Assembly: GCA_951812755.1 (NCBI GenBank)
Contig: OX638329.1
Location: 5,543,563-5,607,562, forward strand
Direction of reading: 5' to 3'
From: an uncultured Latescibacterota bacterium
GTDB lineage: Bacteria; Latescibacterota; UBA2968
Length of the DNA: 64,000 nt
This document shows, one piece after another, positions 18,797 through 29,264 of this stretch; positions within the stretch are counted from its first letter, which is position 1, and each line of letters begins with the position of its first letter. A model generated the notes under the pieces. That model worked only from the letters and a program-made list of their open reading frames with translations. It ran no database searches and was not told where the DNA came from. The translations under genes and the position numbers were made by a program.

Positions 18797-18825
18797 TTGA
18801 CAACCCCCGTTGCGATTTCTATACT
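18797..18825 (+). promoter_or_regulatory. Strong sigma70-type promoter of the TPR lipoprotein gene
   Basis: TTGACA (18797-18802), exactly 17 bp, TATACT (18820-18825), then 19 bp to the ATG at 18845 with GAGGAA between. It is the best promoter match in the window. Confidence 0.75.
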
Positions 18826-18844
18826 TCCATTGAGGAATAGATCT

Positions 18845-19828
18845 ATGGACAACACGCGCACAATTCTCTTTTGCTTACTCGCATCCGTCTCGCTCTTGTC
18901 TGGCTGTGCTGAGTATCGGGCGTATCGCCATTTAGACCGCGCAGTTGCTCTTGAGGCCAATGGCGATCGCGAAACAGCGCTGGCGATATTTCAGACTGCT
19001 GTGGATATTTGCCCAGAAGACGCGGTTTTGCGGCGGTGGTTGGGTAGGGCATATTTAAGACGCAGCCAATACGACGCAGCGCGAGTCGAATTTGAGACGG
19101 CGCTCGGATTGGCCCCTGATTATATGCGCTTGTACCGCGACCTCGCAATCGTCAATGAAGCACTCGAGAGACCGGAAGTAGCTATCGCGTGGCTGGAAAA
19201 AGCCGTATCTCAGGTACCCGCGCATCGGGAATCTTACCGCGATCTCGTCAGCCTCTATCTATCTCACGACCGATTGAGCGAAGCGCAAACCCTTTTGGAA
19301 ACAGTTGTCGAACAGTGGCCGAAAACCCTGTGGGCACATTTTCAACTGGGCGGCCTTTACATGGTATTAAAATGGCCCGAGCGCGCCGAAGAAGCTTATG
19401 TACAGGTGCTGAATATCGAGCCAAAAAATGACGATGAATCGGCAATACATGCCCGCACTCACGGCGAATTGGGCAATGTCTATTACGAGCGCAAAAACTA
19501 TGAGCGCGCTGAGGAATTTTACAAAAAAGCACTGATGCTCAATCCCCTTGATGACAGCAGCCTGAACAACCTCGCCTGGATATACGCCATTCAGGGAATT
19601 CACCTGCGCGAAGGCATTCGCCTGTCGCAGCGGTCTTTGCGCCTGCGCCCACACACGCCTTCCTACCTGGACACACTGGCCGAATTGTATTACCAGATGG
19701 GCAATACCGAGCGCGCCATTTTCTTTATTCGCCAGGCCATTGCATTGAATCCGGATAACCCAGAGGTACGCGCCCATCTACATCGGCAACTCGCCAAATT
19801 TATTTCCGGCGGAAGGGGAAAGGTATAA
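18845..19828 (+). CDS. TPR-repeat lipoprotein
   Basis: A 327-residue protein with a lipoprotein signal (LLASVSLLSGC, Cys about residue 19) and a solenoid of tetratricopeptide repeats, e.g. AVALEANGDRETALAIFQTAV, YYERKNYERAEEFYKKALMLNP and YYQMGNTERAIFFIRQAIALNPDNPE. It is anchored to a membrane and probably scaffolds an envelope complex; no enzymatic domain is seen. I choose the ATG at 18845 over one 102 nt earlier because the promoter and GAGGAA lie directly before it. The cNMP-binding protein and enolase follow on the same strand. Confidence 0.9.
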   Translation: MDNTRTILFCLLASVSLLSGCAEYRAYRHLDRAVALEANGDRETALAIFQTAVDICPEDAVLRRWLGRAYLRRSQYDAARVEFETALGLAPDYMRLYRDLAIVNEALERPEVAIAWLEKAVSQVPAHRESYRDLVSLYLSHDRLSEAQTLLETVVEQWPKTLWAHFQLGGLYMVLKWPERAEEAYVQVLNIEPKNDDESAIHARTHGELGNVYYERKNYERAEEFYKKALMLNPLDDSSLNNLAWIYAIQGIHLREGIRLSQRSLRLRPHTPSYLDTLAELYYQMGNTERAIFFIRQAIALNPDNPEVRAHLHRQLAKFISGGRGKV

Positions 19829-19943
19829 TTGAATTAAAAATTAAAAATTAAAAATTGGGAGCAGGACCTGTCCGTGCGGAAAATCTGCACGCAGACAGGC
19901 AGACTGACCACTAACTACCAACCACTAACTACTGAGCTGACTT
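19829..19943. repeat. AT-rich and simple repeats between TPR and cNMP genes
   Basis: Four AATTAAAA(A) units (19832-19857), a small hairpin (TGTCCGTGCGG...GCACGCAGACA) and two CACTAACTAC copies. No gene. Confidence 0.5.
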
Positions 19944-21781
<1,838 letters not shown>

Positions 21782-21786
21782 AAGGC

Positions 21787-21925
21787 GCGAATAGACGGAG
21801 CGGGGTACAACTGGCCGCTTCACAGGCCAGTTCATAGACGAACCCCGCCCTACCACCCAAAACCTCTGGATTGCGGCTAAAACCATGCCGCAATGACGGC
21901 TTTCATGTACATTACCTATTTCATT
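21787..21925. repeat. Intergenic repeat block after enolase
   Basis: MITE-1 core fragment (21793-21838) followed by a TTGCGGC hairpin copy (21864-21900), in the same order as at 1969-2100. Confidence 0.8.
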
Positions 21926-21947
21926 GATTCGCTGAAAGGCACAAAAA

Positions 21948-22676
21948 GTGAGTGACTCTTTATTGCAAATCGCATCGCCAATTTTACCCGAAAATATGCG
22001 AACGCGCTTAAACGCAGTGTACGCACAGGTTCCCGCTGTATCGTGTGCAGGTTGCGATGCACCGGGAAGCTGTTGCGAACTGACAGATGCCGAATACAAT
22101 GACGATTTTGCAACCATGTATCCGCTTTACGCCGTCGAATACATCAATATCATAGATTATGTGCGCTCACACTTTGACCCCAAAAAACAGCGTGAACTGC
22201 TGAACACAGTCGATGAACGCCCGCGCCGTTGTCCATTTTTGACATCCGAAGGCGGCTGCTCAATTCACCCTGCGCGCCCCCTGACCTGTCGCACCTACGG
22301 TATTTTGAACCAGATATCACAGGTCAATGCCACGGCTGAATCCGCACACGGCAAAGTACCCTATCAATGGATATCTTCTTTCTTATCCTCAGAGCGATAC
22401 ACAGTATGTCCAAAAACCCAACTAAAAGAAGCCGACAAAGTCGATGCACACATGCGGGCGATGGTATCCCTAAAATACGAGCGCGAATTGATAGACATGT
22501 CTGACACACTCAACTGGTTGGACGCAGACCGCCGAGAACTATTTCAACAAATAACAAAAAAAAGCCACCCCACGCGGTGGACGTGGGGTGGCTTTAACGC
22601 ACTCGCCCAAAAACCATTAAAATGGGTAAAACACCATTTTGCAAATCTCTGGAAAGCATCTTTTTTGGGGGAATAA
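21948..22676 (+). CDS. YkgJ-type cysteine-cluster protein
   Basis: A 242-residue protein of the YkgJ family, predicted to bind Zn or an Fe-S cluster through conserved Cys: VSCAGCDAPGSCCEL, then RRCPFLTSEGGCSIHPARPLTCRTYG. The molecular role is unknown in the family. The start is GTG at 21948 with AAAGG upstream. The last ~40 codons run across a strong terminator-type hairpin (22561-22595) that works on the opposite strand, so the C-terminal tail HPTRWTWGGFN is partly hairpin sequence. A MITE-1 copy begins at the base after the stop codon. Confidence 0.88.
   Translation: MSDSLLQIASPILPENMRTRLNAVYAQVPAVSCAGCDAPGSCCELTDAEYNDDFATMYPLYAVEYINIIDYVRSHFDPKKQRELLNTVDERPRRCPFLTSEGGCSIHPARPLTCRTYGILNQISQVNATAESAHGKVPYQWISSFLSSERYTVCPKTQLKEADKVDAHMRAMVSLKYERELIDMSDTLNWLDADRRELFQQITKKSHPTRWTWGGFNALAQKPLKWVKHHFANLWKASFLGE
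22557..22595 (-). terminator. Intrinsic terminator inside the 3' end of the YkgJ-type gene
   Basis: A 14-bp perfect stem AAAGCCACCCCACG / CGTGGGGTGGCTTT, 7-nt loop, followed on the minus strand by eight T. It would end transcripts from the D-2-hydroxyacid dehydrogenase gene, now separated from it by a MITE. Confidence 0.85.
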
Positions 22677-22865
22677 CTGATGTTACGCATGTCTGGTTTT
22701 TTGTCATGCTGAGCGAAGTGGAACGAAGCCGAAGCATCCCTTCCACCTGCGTTGGTAGTAGATGAACTGGCCTGAGAGGCGGCCAGTTGTACCCCGCTCC
22801 TTCGACTCCGCTGCGCTCCGCTCAGAATGACAGGCGCATTATAGTGTGCTTGTGCGTAACATCAG
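22677..22865. mobile_element. MITE-1 element, complete
   Basis: A 189-bp non-coding element bounded by perfect 13-bp inverted repeats CTGATGTTACGCA (22677-22689) and TGCGTAACATCAG (22853-22865). Inside are a subterminal pair GTCATGCTGAG / CTCAGAATGACA and the CTGGCC...GGCCAG hairpin. The flanks GGAATAA and TGAGTAA agree at 5 of 7 bases, consistent with a decayed 7-bp target duplication. Confidence 0.9.
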
Positions 22866-22895
22866 TGAGTAAGTAGTATTTGCAATCCCCGCCCC

Positions 22896-23837
22896 CTAAT
22901 ACCCCTTCTCCTTATCCACCACATTCTGCAGCGCCTCACCCCTCACATACCTGTGCAAATTATCCACAAACCGCACCATAGCACGCCTCCGAATATGTTG
23001 TGAAGACCCCGCACTGTGCGATGTCAAAATCACATTGGGTTCGGTCCACAGCGGACTATCTTCCGGACATGGTTCTGTATAGGTCACGTCCAGCCCAATA
23101 CCCGCCAGTTTGCCCGACCGCAACGCTGCAATCATAGCCTCCTCATCCACCACCTTTCCTCGACTCACATTGACGAGAAAACTACCCTCTGCCAACCGGT
23201 CAAACATTTCACCAGATAGCATCTTATGTGTTTCAGCCGTGCTGGGACAACACACCATAACCACATTGGCCTGCGACATAAGTTCAGGTAAATAATCCAT
23301 CTTTTCCAACAAATCCACAGAATCGGGACAATCCATATCTTCAGGATCCACGGCAATAATCCGAAATTCAAACGCTTTTGCGCGATCTGCAATCGCCTGC
23401 CCAATACCCCCCAATCCAATAATACCCATCGTCATACCCGCCAGTTCCAAACACGGCACCCGCTCCCAGTGCTTGCGCTTCATAAACTCCAACTGCGTGT
23501 GAATCTGTCGCGTCAACGCCAACAAAAGGGCAAACGCATGTTCTGCAATTTGCGGACCGAACAATCCCCCCGCATTGGTCAAAACCATATCGCTATTCTT
23601 AAATTTCTCATACAAATGTCCTTCGGCCCCTGCATGGGGCTGCTGAACCCACTTCAACGCATCTGCACGGTCAAATTCGGATTCGGCAAGCCGACCAAAA
23701 AGCACTTCCACACCCGATAAATAATCGGCCTGCTTTTCACCCTCTGGCAAAAAAATCACCTCAACTTCAGAAGGCGCACCTTTTAACAGCGCCTCAACAT
23801 CCTCTGAATACCGACTGCCAATCAATACGCGAACCAT
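22896..23837 (-). CDS. D-2-hydroxyacid dehydrogenase
   Basis: A 313-residue NAD-dependent 2-hydroxyacid dehydrogenase (glyoxylate/hydroxypyruvate reductase or phosphoglycerate dehydrogenase type). The NAD site is GMTMGIIGLGGIGQAIADRAKAF. The catalytic Arg is in VNVSRGKVVDEEAM, Glu in DVTYTEPCPEDSPLW and His in LTSHSAGSS. The start ATG has AAAAGGAG before it. It is monocistronic: a terminator hairpin lies upstream (23901-23935) and another downstream inside the neighbour. Confidence 0.95.
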   Translation of the reverse strand: MVRVLIGSRYSEDVEALLKGAPSEVEVIFLPEGEKQADYLSGVEVLFGRLAESEFDRADALKWVQQPHAGAEGHLYEKFKNSDMVLTNAGGLFGPQIAEHAFALLLALTRQIHTQLEFMKRKHWERVPCLELAGMTMGIIGLGGIGQAIADRAKAFEFRIIAVDPEDMDCPDSVDLLEKMDYLPELMSQANVVMVCCPSTAETHKMLSGEMFDRLAEGSFLVNVSRGKVVDEEAMIAALRSGKLAGIGLDVTYTEPCPEDSPLWTEPNVILTSHSAGSSQHIRRRAMVRFVDNLHRYVRGEALQNVVDKEKGY

Positions 23838-23900
23838 GCTCTATCTCCTTTTAGTCTTACCGATGGCTAAGTCACCTCTGGCTTTTCATGGTACAAAAAG

Positions 23901-23935
23901 AAAACGCCATCGCAAAGCATTTCCGATGGCGTTTT
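23901..23935 (-). terminator. Terminator of the ankyrin/FtsX/AKR operon
   Basis: Stem AAAACGCCATCG / CGATGGCGTTTT with an 11-nt loop, 16 bp after the ankyrin gene's stop; T-tract on the minus strand. Confidence 0.8.
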
Positions 23936-23950
23936 AGATGATATCCATAT

Positions 23951-25642
23951 TCAAAGATACCGTTTGATAAGATCGGCAATATCCTCATACCCTTTTTTCT
24001 CTGCCCAGGCGAGTGGCGTTGCCCAATCAGCACCCGCCAGCGTGGGATCGGCACCGCGCTCGAGATAGAGACGTGCGAGATCGTATTTACCCCATCGTAC
24101 GGCCCAGCCCAGCGGTGAAGATTGCAAGAGATCATCAACCACATTGAGATCGGCGCCATAGTCGAGCAGAATTGTGGCAAAGGCGACGCGCTCAGCTTCA
24201 GTCATAATCACCTCTCCCCATACAACACCGCATGCCGCCATATCATGGGCGAGGCGATACCCGAAACGCCCAACCAGATTGGGACTGACGCCATGATCGA
24301 GAATCATGCGAAAAATTTCGGGATAAACCGTGCGGTCAAAATCTCGGAATTTGCGATGGGGGTGGGTGCGCCACAGGCGAAGCGGTTGCTCCAGCAAGCC
24401 AAACCAGCGACTGTCATCAGGGGCCCACTCGAGTTGACGCAAGCACATCCCCACAATATTTGGATCGCCCCCGCAACCCGCAGCCCACAAAAGCCTTTCC
24501 GCAAGCGAAGGGTCATTCTGAAGCGCAACCGCAGCAGCAGAAGTCTCACCTTCAAGACCAGCAGTGATATGATCCAAAACCCCACCGTATCTAAACAGCA
24601 AACCCTTCATCTTATCGTCGCGATTATTATACGCAGCCGCTATGGGATTGCCACTCGCGTAAATGCTGGCATTGGGATCAGCACCGCGCTCGAGCAAAAG
24701 TTCAGCAATCTCATACTGAGAGTGACCCGCCGCATGAGCCAGCGGCTGGCCCCATGAATAGGGCTTAGACTCATAGTGGTGCAGTTGATATTTGTCATCG
24801 GGATCGAGACCCAGGTCCAGCAACAAACGCACCATATCGAGATTGTCATTTTGTACAGCGATCTGTAAAAGGCCGTCTCGCTCGCTATCATTGGATTGAA
24901 AGCGTTCGGGATGTCGTCGTGCTGCATACTCTTGAACAAAACCCAAATCCCCAAGCGCGACAGCAGACTCAAGCGATTGCTCGCAACCGGCCTGAAGCAG
25001 AATACCCGCACAAATCAAACACCCCTCATTGAGCGGCCTGTTGCGACCGCGAATATTGTGAACAGCACCGTCCAGAGGCGATTGACCTTCGGGCGTGAGA
25101 TGGGTGATATCCGCACCTTCCTTGAGCAGATATTGAACAAGCTGATAATTTCCAAGAGATGCAGCAGTGTGAATCACACTACCGCCATTGCGATGGCAAG
25201 CGTTGAGCAAATCGGGATTCCGATAGAGAATATGCACTGTCTCCATCATCCGCCCCTCTCGAATAGCCTCAAAAAGCGCGTCATTCTCCTCCGTAATAGT
25301 AATATTCTCGCAAGCCGCGAGTTTGCGTTTCTCGTCTTCCTCTCGCAAAATCTGAACAATATCATCCAGACCGCGTTCATCCGCCATGGTAAGCGCGTCC
25401 GTAGCATCGCGATGGGGATAAATACCCGACGTGTGATCTGCACCCGCCTCCATAAGAACGCGTACCGCATCCGCATGCTGATTCATAACCGCATAGTGAA
25501 TGGCGAGGTGTTCGTCATTTTCGGCCAGATGAACATTGACCAGATCGGGTTGCACATCGAGAATCTGACGAATTTTGGCGACATCGCCCTCGCTTGCCGC
25601 TTCGCACAAGTCGGCAACCTGATAAGTTCCATTTGTATCCAT
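23951..25642 (-). CDS. Ankyrin-repeat protein
   Basis: A 563-residue protein made almost wholly of ankyrin repeats. Examples are LAIHYAVMNQHADAVRVLMEAGAD, VIHTAASLGNYQLVQYLLKEGAD, PLAHAAGHSQYEIAELLLERGADPN and PLGWAVRWGKYDLARLYLERGADP. It has no signal peptide, membrane segment or attached enzyme, so a protein-binding scaffold in the cytoplasm is likely. It is the last gene of a three-gene run (AKR, FtsX permease, ankyrin) with 6- and 20-nt gaps. Confidence 0.93.
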   Translation of the reverse strand: MDTNGTYQVADLCEAASEGDVAKIRQILDVQPDLVNVHLAENDEHLAIHYAVMNQHADAVRVLMEAGADHTSGIYPHRDATDALTMADERGLDDIVQILREEDEKRKLAACENITITEENDALFEAIREGRMMETVHILYRNPDLLNACHRNGGSVIHTAASLGNYQLVQYLLKEGADITHLTPEGQSPLDGAVHNIRGRNRPLNEGCLICAGILLQAGCEQSLESAVALGDLGFVQEYAARRHPERFQSNDSERDGLLQIAVQNDNLDMVRLLLDLGLDPDDKYQLHHYESKPYSWGQPLAHAAGHSQYEIAELLLERGADPNASIYASGNPIAAAYNNRDDKMKGLLFRYGGVLDHITAGLEGETSAAAVALQNDPSLAERLLWAAGCGGDPNIVGMCLRQLEWAPDDSRWFGLLEQPLRLWRTHPHRKFRDFDRTVYPEIFRMILDHGVSPNLVGRFGYRLAHDMAACGVVWGEVIMTEAERVAFATILLDYGADLNVVDDLLQSSPLGWAVRWGKYDLARLYLERGADPTLAGADWATPLAWAEKKGYEDIADLIKRYL

Positions 25643-25662
25643 GTGAATTCCTTTCTCTGTAT

Positions 25663-27723
25663 TTACTCCCGGCGCAATACTTCTGCGGGATTTGCACTGG
25701 CGGCTTTATAGACTTGATATCCAACGACGAGAATTGTTGCAACAACAACACCCAGAACACTAACAACAAAGGGGAAAAAGCCCAGATCTACGCGATAGGC
25801 AAAATTCTGCAACCAATCCCGCATCAAAAAATATCCAACCGGACACGCAATTGTGCTCGCGAACACGGCGAGCCTGGCAAAATCTCGAATAATCAAAACG
25901 ACGAGATGGGATGCCGGAGCACCCAGCACCTTGCGAATACTAATTTCGCGGGTACGCTGTTCAGCAGCAAAAGCCGCCAAACCAGCCAAACCCAGACAGG
26001 CCAGCACAATGGCGACAATTGCAGATCGCGTAAAAATATGCCCCTGGCGTTGTTCCCGTCGGTATTTTGAATCGATATAATCGTCAATAAAAAAGTATTC
26101 AAAAGGCCGCGTCGGGATAAAATGTGTCCAGGTCTCTTCAACAAAAGCCATCGTTTCCCGAATACGGTCAGATTTAATCTTGAGATGCAAGTATTTCAAG
26201 TCCGTACCCGCCGCAGACAAAACCACAGGTCCCAGTCCGGGCAAATCCAAACTCGTACCTGCCGCGACAATATTGGGATGCTGGAGAAATCGCTGTTTGA
26301 CCGCGTTATACTGACCATTCAAGTGAATCTGCTCCGCATCGGGACCAAAAATTTTCACCACGACAATCTGATCGCGATCAAACCCCAAATATTTGCCATG
26401 CACCAGACCCATCTGCTGATAGACCACGAGCGTAGATGCAATGAGAATCGCAGACACAGCAAATTGCACCACCACGAGTCCTTTGCGCAGCCAGAGATCT
26501 CCTGGAAACCTGTTGCGCAGCCCCTTCAGCGCATCGACGGGCTGCTGCGCCGAAAGATAAAAAGCGGGATAACTTCCCGAGACAAGGGCAGTTATCAGCG
26601 CAATACACACAATCCACAAAACATGATCAGAAATAGTAAAAACAAGCGGTTGCCCCATCAAACCTGAAAATTGAGGCAGGAGCAACATGGTCAATCCAAA
26701 AGACAAGGGCAACGCAACCCCGGTAAACAACACAGACTCGCACAAAAATTGCCCCATAATATGCTGCCGACGCGCCCCCACAACCTTGCGCAAACCAATT
26801 TCGCGGGCGCGAATAGCCGACCGCGCAGTAGCCAGATTCATAAAATTGATACAGGCAATGAGCAAAATACCCAGACCCAGAACAGACAGAGGGTAGAGAT
26901 CGCGGATATCCCCATACAGCATCCCTGAATCACCAGTAAAACCCTCCAAATCAATCCTGGAATACAGATGAATGCGCGGCAGAGCCTGGAGATGATAAGT
27001 CGCATCCTGAGACTTAGAGGGAAAGCGAGCGGCAAGCGCGCGCTCGAGAGCCGCAACATCGGCATTGGGACGCAAACGGACATAGATAGGAGCAGAGCGT
27101 ATAGCCCAGTTATCGGACTTAAAATAGGTAACACTATCAAGTTCCAATCGCGTATTGGTCGGGCGATCTTTCATAATGGCAACAACTGTGAAGGACAAAA
27201 TGCGGGTCTCGCGTTGCACCTCAACTGTGCGACCAATGGGGTCTGTATTGCCGTAGAGTTTTTTGGCACCGCTTTGCGTCAAAACAATGGACGCATCTCG
27301 ACGGTTGAGCGCGGCAGCATCGCCTCGAATAATGCCGAGACCAAAGAAATCGACGACATCTCCGTCAACCTGACAAAGGCGCTGTTGAAACAATCTGCCT
27401 TCAGTGCGGAACCAGGACGTGATACGGCGATATTGAACAACAGCCTCAACTTCGGGGTATTCATGGCGCAAATGCGCGGCCATCTCTACCGGGAGTGCGT
27501 TACGCCATTCGACTTGTCCGCGTGCGTTTACATCCCTCTTCATAATTCGATAAACGCGATTAGCATGGGGACGAAAGGCGTCGTAACTCATCTCATAACG
27601 GATAGAAAGCATAATGAGCACAGCACACGTCAATCCAATGGCCAGACTGCTCAGACTAATAATCGCATAGAACTTGTGACGCATCGCGTTGCGAATCGCA
27701 ACTGTCAGAAAATTGTAGAACAT
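25663..27723 (-). CDS. FtsX/MacB-type ABC transporter permease
   Basis: A 686-residue inner-membrane protein with an N-terminal anchor (FYAIISLSSLAIGLTCAVLIML), a large periplasmic MacB_PCD domain, three helices including ARSAIRAREIGLRKVVGARRQHIMGQFL, then a second partial PCD and FtsX domain ending VYKAASANPAEVLRRE. The double FtsX layout is typical of FCB-group proteins. It lacks an ATPase domain, and no ATPase gene is adjacent, so its partner is encoded elsewhere. It could drive lipoprotein, peptide or drug export. It is followed 20 nt later by the ankyrin gene and preceded 6 nt earlier by an AKR. Confidence 0.93.
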   Translation of the reverse strand: MFYNFLTVAIRNAMRHKFYAIISLSSLAIGLTCAVLIMLSIRYEMSYDAFRPHANRVYRIMKRDVNARGQVEWRNALPVEMAAHLRHEYPEVEAVVQYRRITSWFRTEGRLFQQRLCQVDGDVVDFFGLGIIRGDAAALNRRDASIVLTQSGAKKLYGNTDPIGRTVEVQRETRILSFTVVAIMKDRPTNTRLELDSVTYFKSDNWAIRSAPIYVRLRPNADVAALERALAARFPSKSQDATYHLQALPRIHLYSRIDLEGFTGDSGMLYGDIRDLYPLSVLGLGILLIACINFMNLATARSAIRAREIGLRKVVGARRQHIMGQFLCESVLFTGVALPLSFGLTMLLLPQFSGLMGQPLVFTISDHVLWIVCIALITALVSGSYPAFYLSAQQPVDALKGLRNRFPGDLWLRKGLVVVQFAVSAILIASTLVVYQQMGLVHGKYLGFDRDQIVVVKIFGPDAEQIHLNGQYNAVKQRFLQHPNIVAAGTSLDLPGLGPVVLSAAGTDLKYLHLKIKSDRIRETMAFVEETWTHFIPTRPFEYFFIDDYIDSKYRREQRQGHIFTRSAIVAIVLACLGLAGLAAFAAEQRTREISIRKVLGAPASHLVVLIIRDFARLAVFASTIACPVGYFLMRDWLQNFAYRVDLGFFPFVVSVLGVVVATILVVGYQVYKAASANPAEVLRRE

Positions 27724-27729
27724 GGAGAC

Positions 27730-28578
27730 TCAGGGAAAGCGACCAGCGTGTTGATACACGCGATCTCCGTGTGCCATAAGCATCTCATTTTCTTCAGGCG
27801 TGGGCGCTCGCCAATCATCCAACAAAGAAAAATCGTGCTCAAGTTCCGCGCGATCATTAGGCGCTGCAATGGCAATGGCGACAGAAGAATTAGCCAGTGC
27901 AAAGCGGTACCACTCCCTTGCGGGTGGCGGTATAAAATTGGCCGGATCATCCGGGGTAGGCTTCATCAGGGCACCCCAACGCAGACAGGTATAAACAACC
28001 ACCGGAATATTGCGCGGATCGGTCAACGGGAACACATCCTCTTCTGCCCCCCGATGGGCAGCATTGTAGCGAAGCATAAGCATATCCAGAGGGCGGGACT
28101 CGACCTGTTCAGGTGCGTGAAGTTCGCCAGTAGCAATACGAGCCGCCATATTGCGCTGGTGGCTGGTAAGGCCCAGAAAACGCACCTTACCCTGCTCGCG
28201 GGCGCGAGACATAGCTCCGTACGCGCCGTCTTTGGACGCGATATCGCGCCATTCCCCCTCGCTCTCCACATAGTAAAAAGTCACAACATCTATATAATCG
28301 GTATTCAGTTCTCTCAACGCATCTTCAAGCTCCTGTTCCGCACCTGAAGCAGTACGGGACTTGAGCTGCCATGCCAGCACAATTTTTTCCCGTTCCGAAC
28401 CCATCCCCACAACAGCACTACTCAAACCATCGGGACGACCACACCAGTTGAGATAATTGACACCGCGCTCAACCGCATAACGGACATCGGCGGGGGACAA
28501 GTGGGTATTGCCCCTCGTGGCCAGCCCCAGGCGACAAAGAGGAGGCGTGTTGTCGTCAAATTGAAAGGTACGTCGCAT
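27730..28578 (-). CDS. Aldo/keto-reductase-fold protein, altered active site
   Basis: A 282-residue AKR-like barrel. GLATRGNTHLSPADVRYAVERGVNYLNW matches the start of the fold, then ELNTDYIDVVTFYYVES, KVRFLGLTSHQRN and a C-terminal VAIAIAAPNDRAELEHDF. In active AKRs the strand after RGINFFD carries Asp-Tyr, and the LYLLH strand carries His. Here these read NYLNWCG and TFYYVE, so the catalytic Asp and His appear to be missing and reductase activity is doubtful. It is the first gene of the operon with the FtsX permease and ankyrin protein. Confidence 0.8.
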   Translation of the reverse strand: MRRTFQFDDNTPPLCRLGLATRGNTHLSPADVRYAVERGVNYLNWCGRPDGLSSAVVGMGSEREKIVLAWQLKSRTASGAEQELEDALRELNTDYIDVVTFYYVESEGEWRDIASKDGAYGAMSRAREQGKVRFLGLTSHQRNMAARIATGELHAPEQVESRPLDMLMLRYNAAHRGAEEDVFPLTDPRNIPVVVYTCLRWGALMKPTPDDPANFIPPPAREWYRFALANSSVAIAIAAPNDRAELEHDFSLLDDWRAPTPEENEMLMAHGDRVYQHAGRFP

Positions 28579-28613
28579 GTATTACTCCCGAGATTGTTTA
28601 ACGCGATTTCTTA

Positions 28614-28800
28614 AGAAGCTGTTTTAAAACGCATTTTGCCCCTTTCCCGTCTATGCTCTATTGCCCTGTCATTCTGAGCGTAGCGTAGCGGAGTCGAAGA
28701 ATCTCTTACCAACTCAGGTGGAAAAGATGCTTCGGCTACGCTCAGCATGACAAAACGCCTGACATGCGTAACATCAGTTATTAATTTTAAAACAGCTTCT
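28614..28800. mobile_element. MITE-like element with 16-bp terminal repeats
   Basis: A 187-bp segment bounded by perfect inverted repeats AGAAGCTGTTTTAAAA (28614-28629) and TTTTAAAACAGCTTCT (28785-28800). The interior holds MITE-1 sequence in reverse (GTCATTCTGAGCG ... CTCAGCATGACA) and one MITE-1 terminus TGCGTAACATCAG (28765-28777), so it is a composite or nested element. It lies in the 359-bp gap 28579-28937, which has no gene. Confidence 0.75.
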
Positions 28801-28874
28801 AAAAAATACTGAACGCATGTATAGTTTTTGTTTGGAAAAATGTCAAGCACAAACACATCGCTTTTAACGATGTT

Positions 28875-28902
28875 TTGACATCGGACGTAAGTTAGCTATA
28901 CT
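28875..28902 (+). promoter_or_regulatory. Promoter candidate for the DUF2442/MFS pair
   Basis: TTGACA (28875-28880), 16 bp, TATACT (28897-28902), 36 bp before the ATG. Confidence 0.65.
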
Positions 28903-28937
28903 TGAGAATGGCAGCGCACGCAGGCAAGGAGATGATC

Positions 28938-29264
28938 ATGTCTGATTCTGACGAAATCATTCGCGTCGGTCAAGAGATTCCCGAGGTCGCTTCTGTAAAA
29001 ACGCGAATGCCTTATACACTAATTGTAACCTTTGGGGATGGCACTTGTCGGGAAACCCTGTTAAATCCCGCTGATATGGTTGGCCTCATGGCCTCCTTAA
29101 AAGATCCAGATTACTTTGCTCGGGCATTTGTAGATACGCGCACCAGGACCGTTGCCTGGCCCAATGGGGTCGATTTAGACCCTTGTGTCCTTTATGAGCC
29201 ATCCTTGCGTACAAAAGACCCGCATTTAAAACGGAATCATATTGACAAAACACAATCCCTATGA
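28938..29264 (+). CDS. DUF2442-like protein
   Basis: A 108-residue protein of DUF2442 type: VASVKTRMPYTLIVTFGDGTCRETLLNPADM, then ARAFVDTRTRTVAWPNGVDLDPCVLYE, the usual end of the domain (IVWPNGADLDPD in relatives). The function of the family is unsettled; members are often linked to toxin-antitoxin-like genes. I start at 28938 behind AAGGAG. Its last 23 nt overlap the start of the MFS gene. Confidence 0.82.
   Translation: MSDSDEIIRVGQEIPEVASVKTRMPYTLIVTFGDGTCRETLLNPADMVGLMASLKDPDYFARAFVDTRTRTVAWPNGVDLDPCVLYEPSLRTKDPHLKRNHIDKTQSL

Noticed and set aside
28902-28937. Earlier start for the DUF2442-like gene
   Set aside because: The upstream ATG overlaps the promoter -10 element; AAGGAG fits the ATG at 28938.
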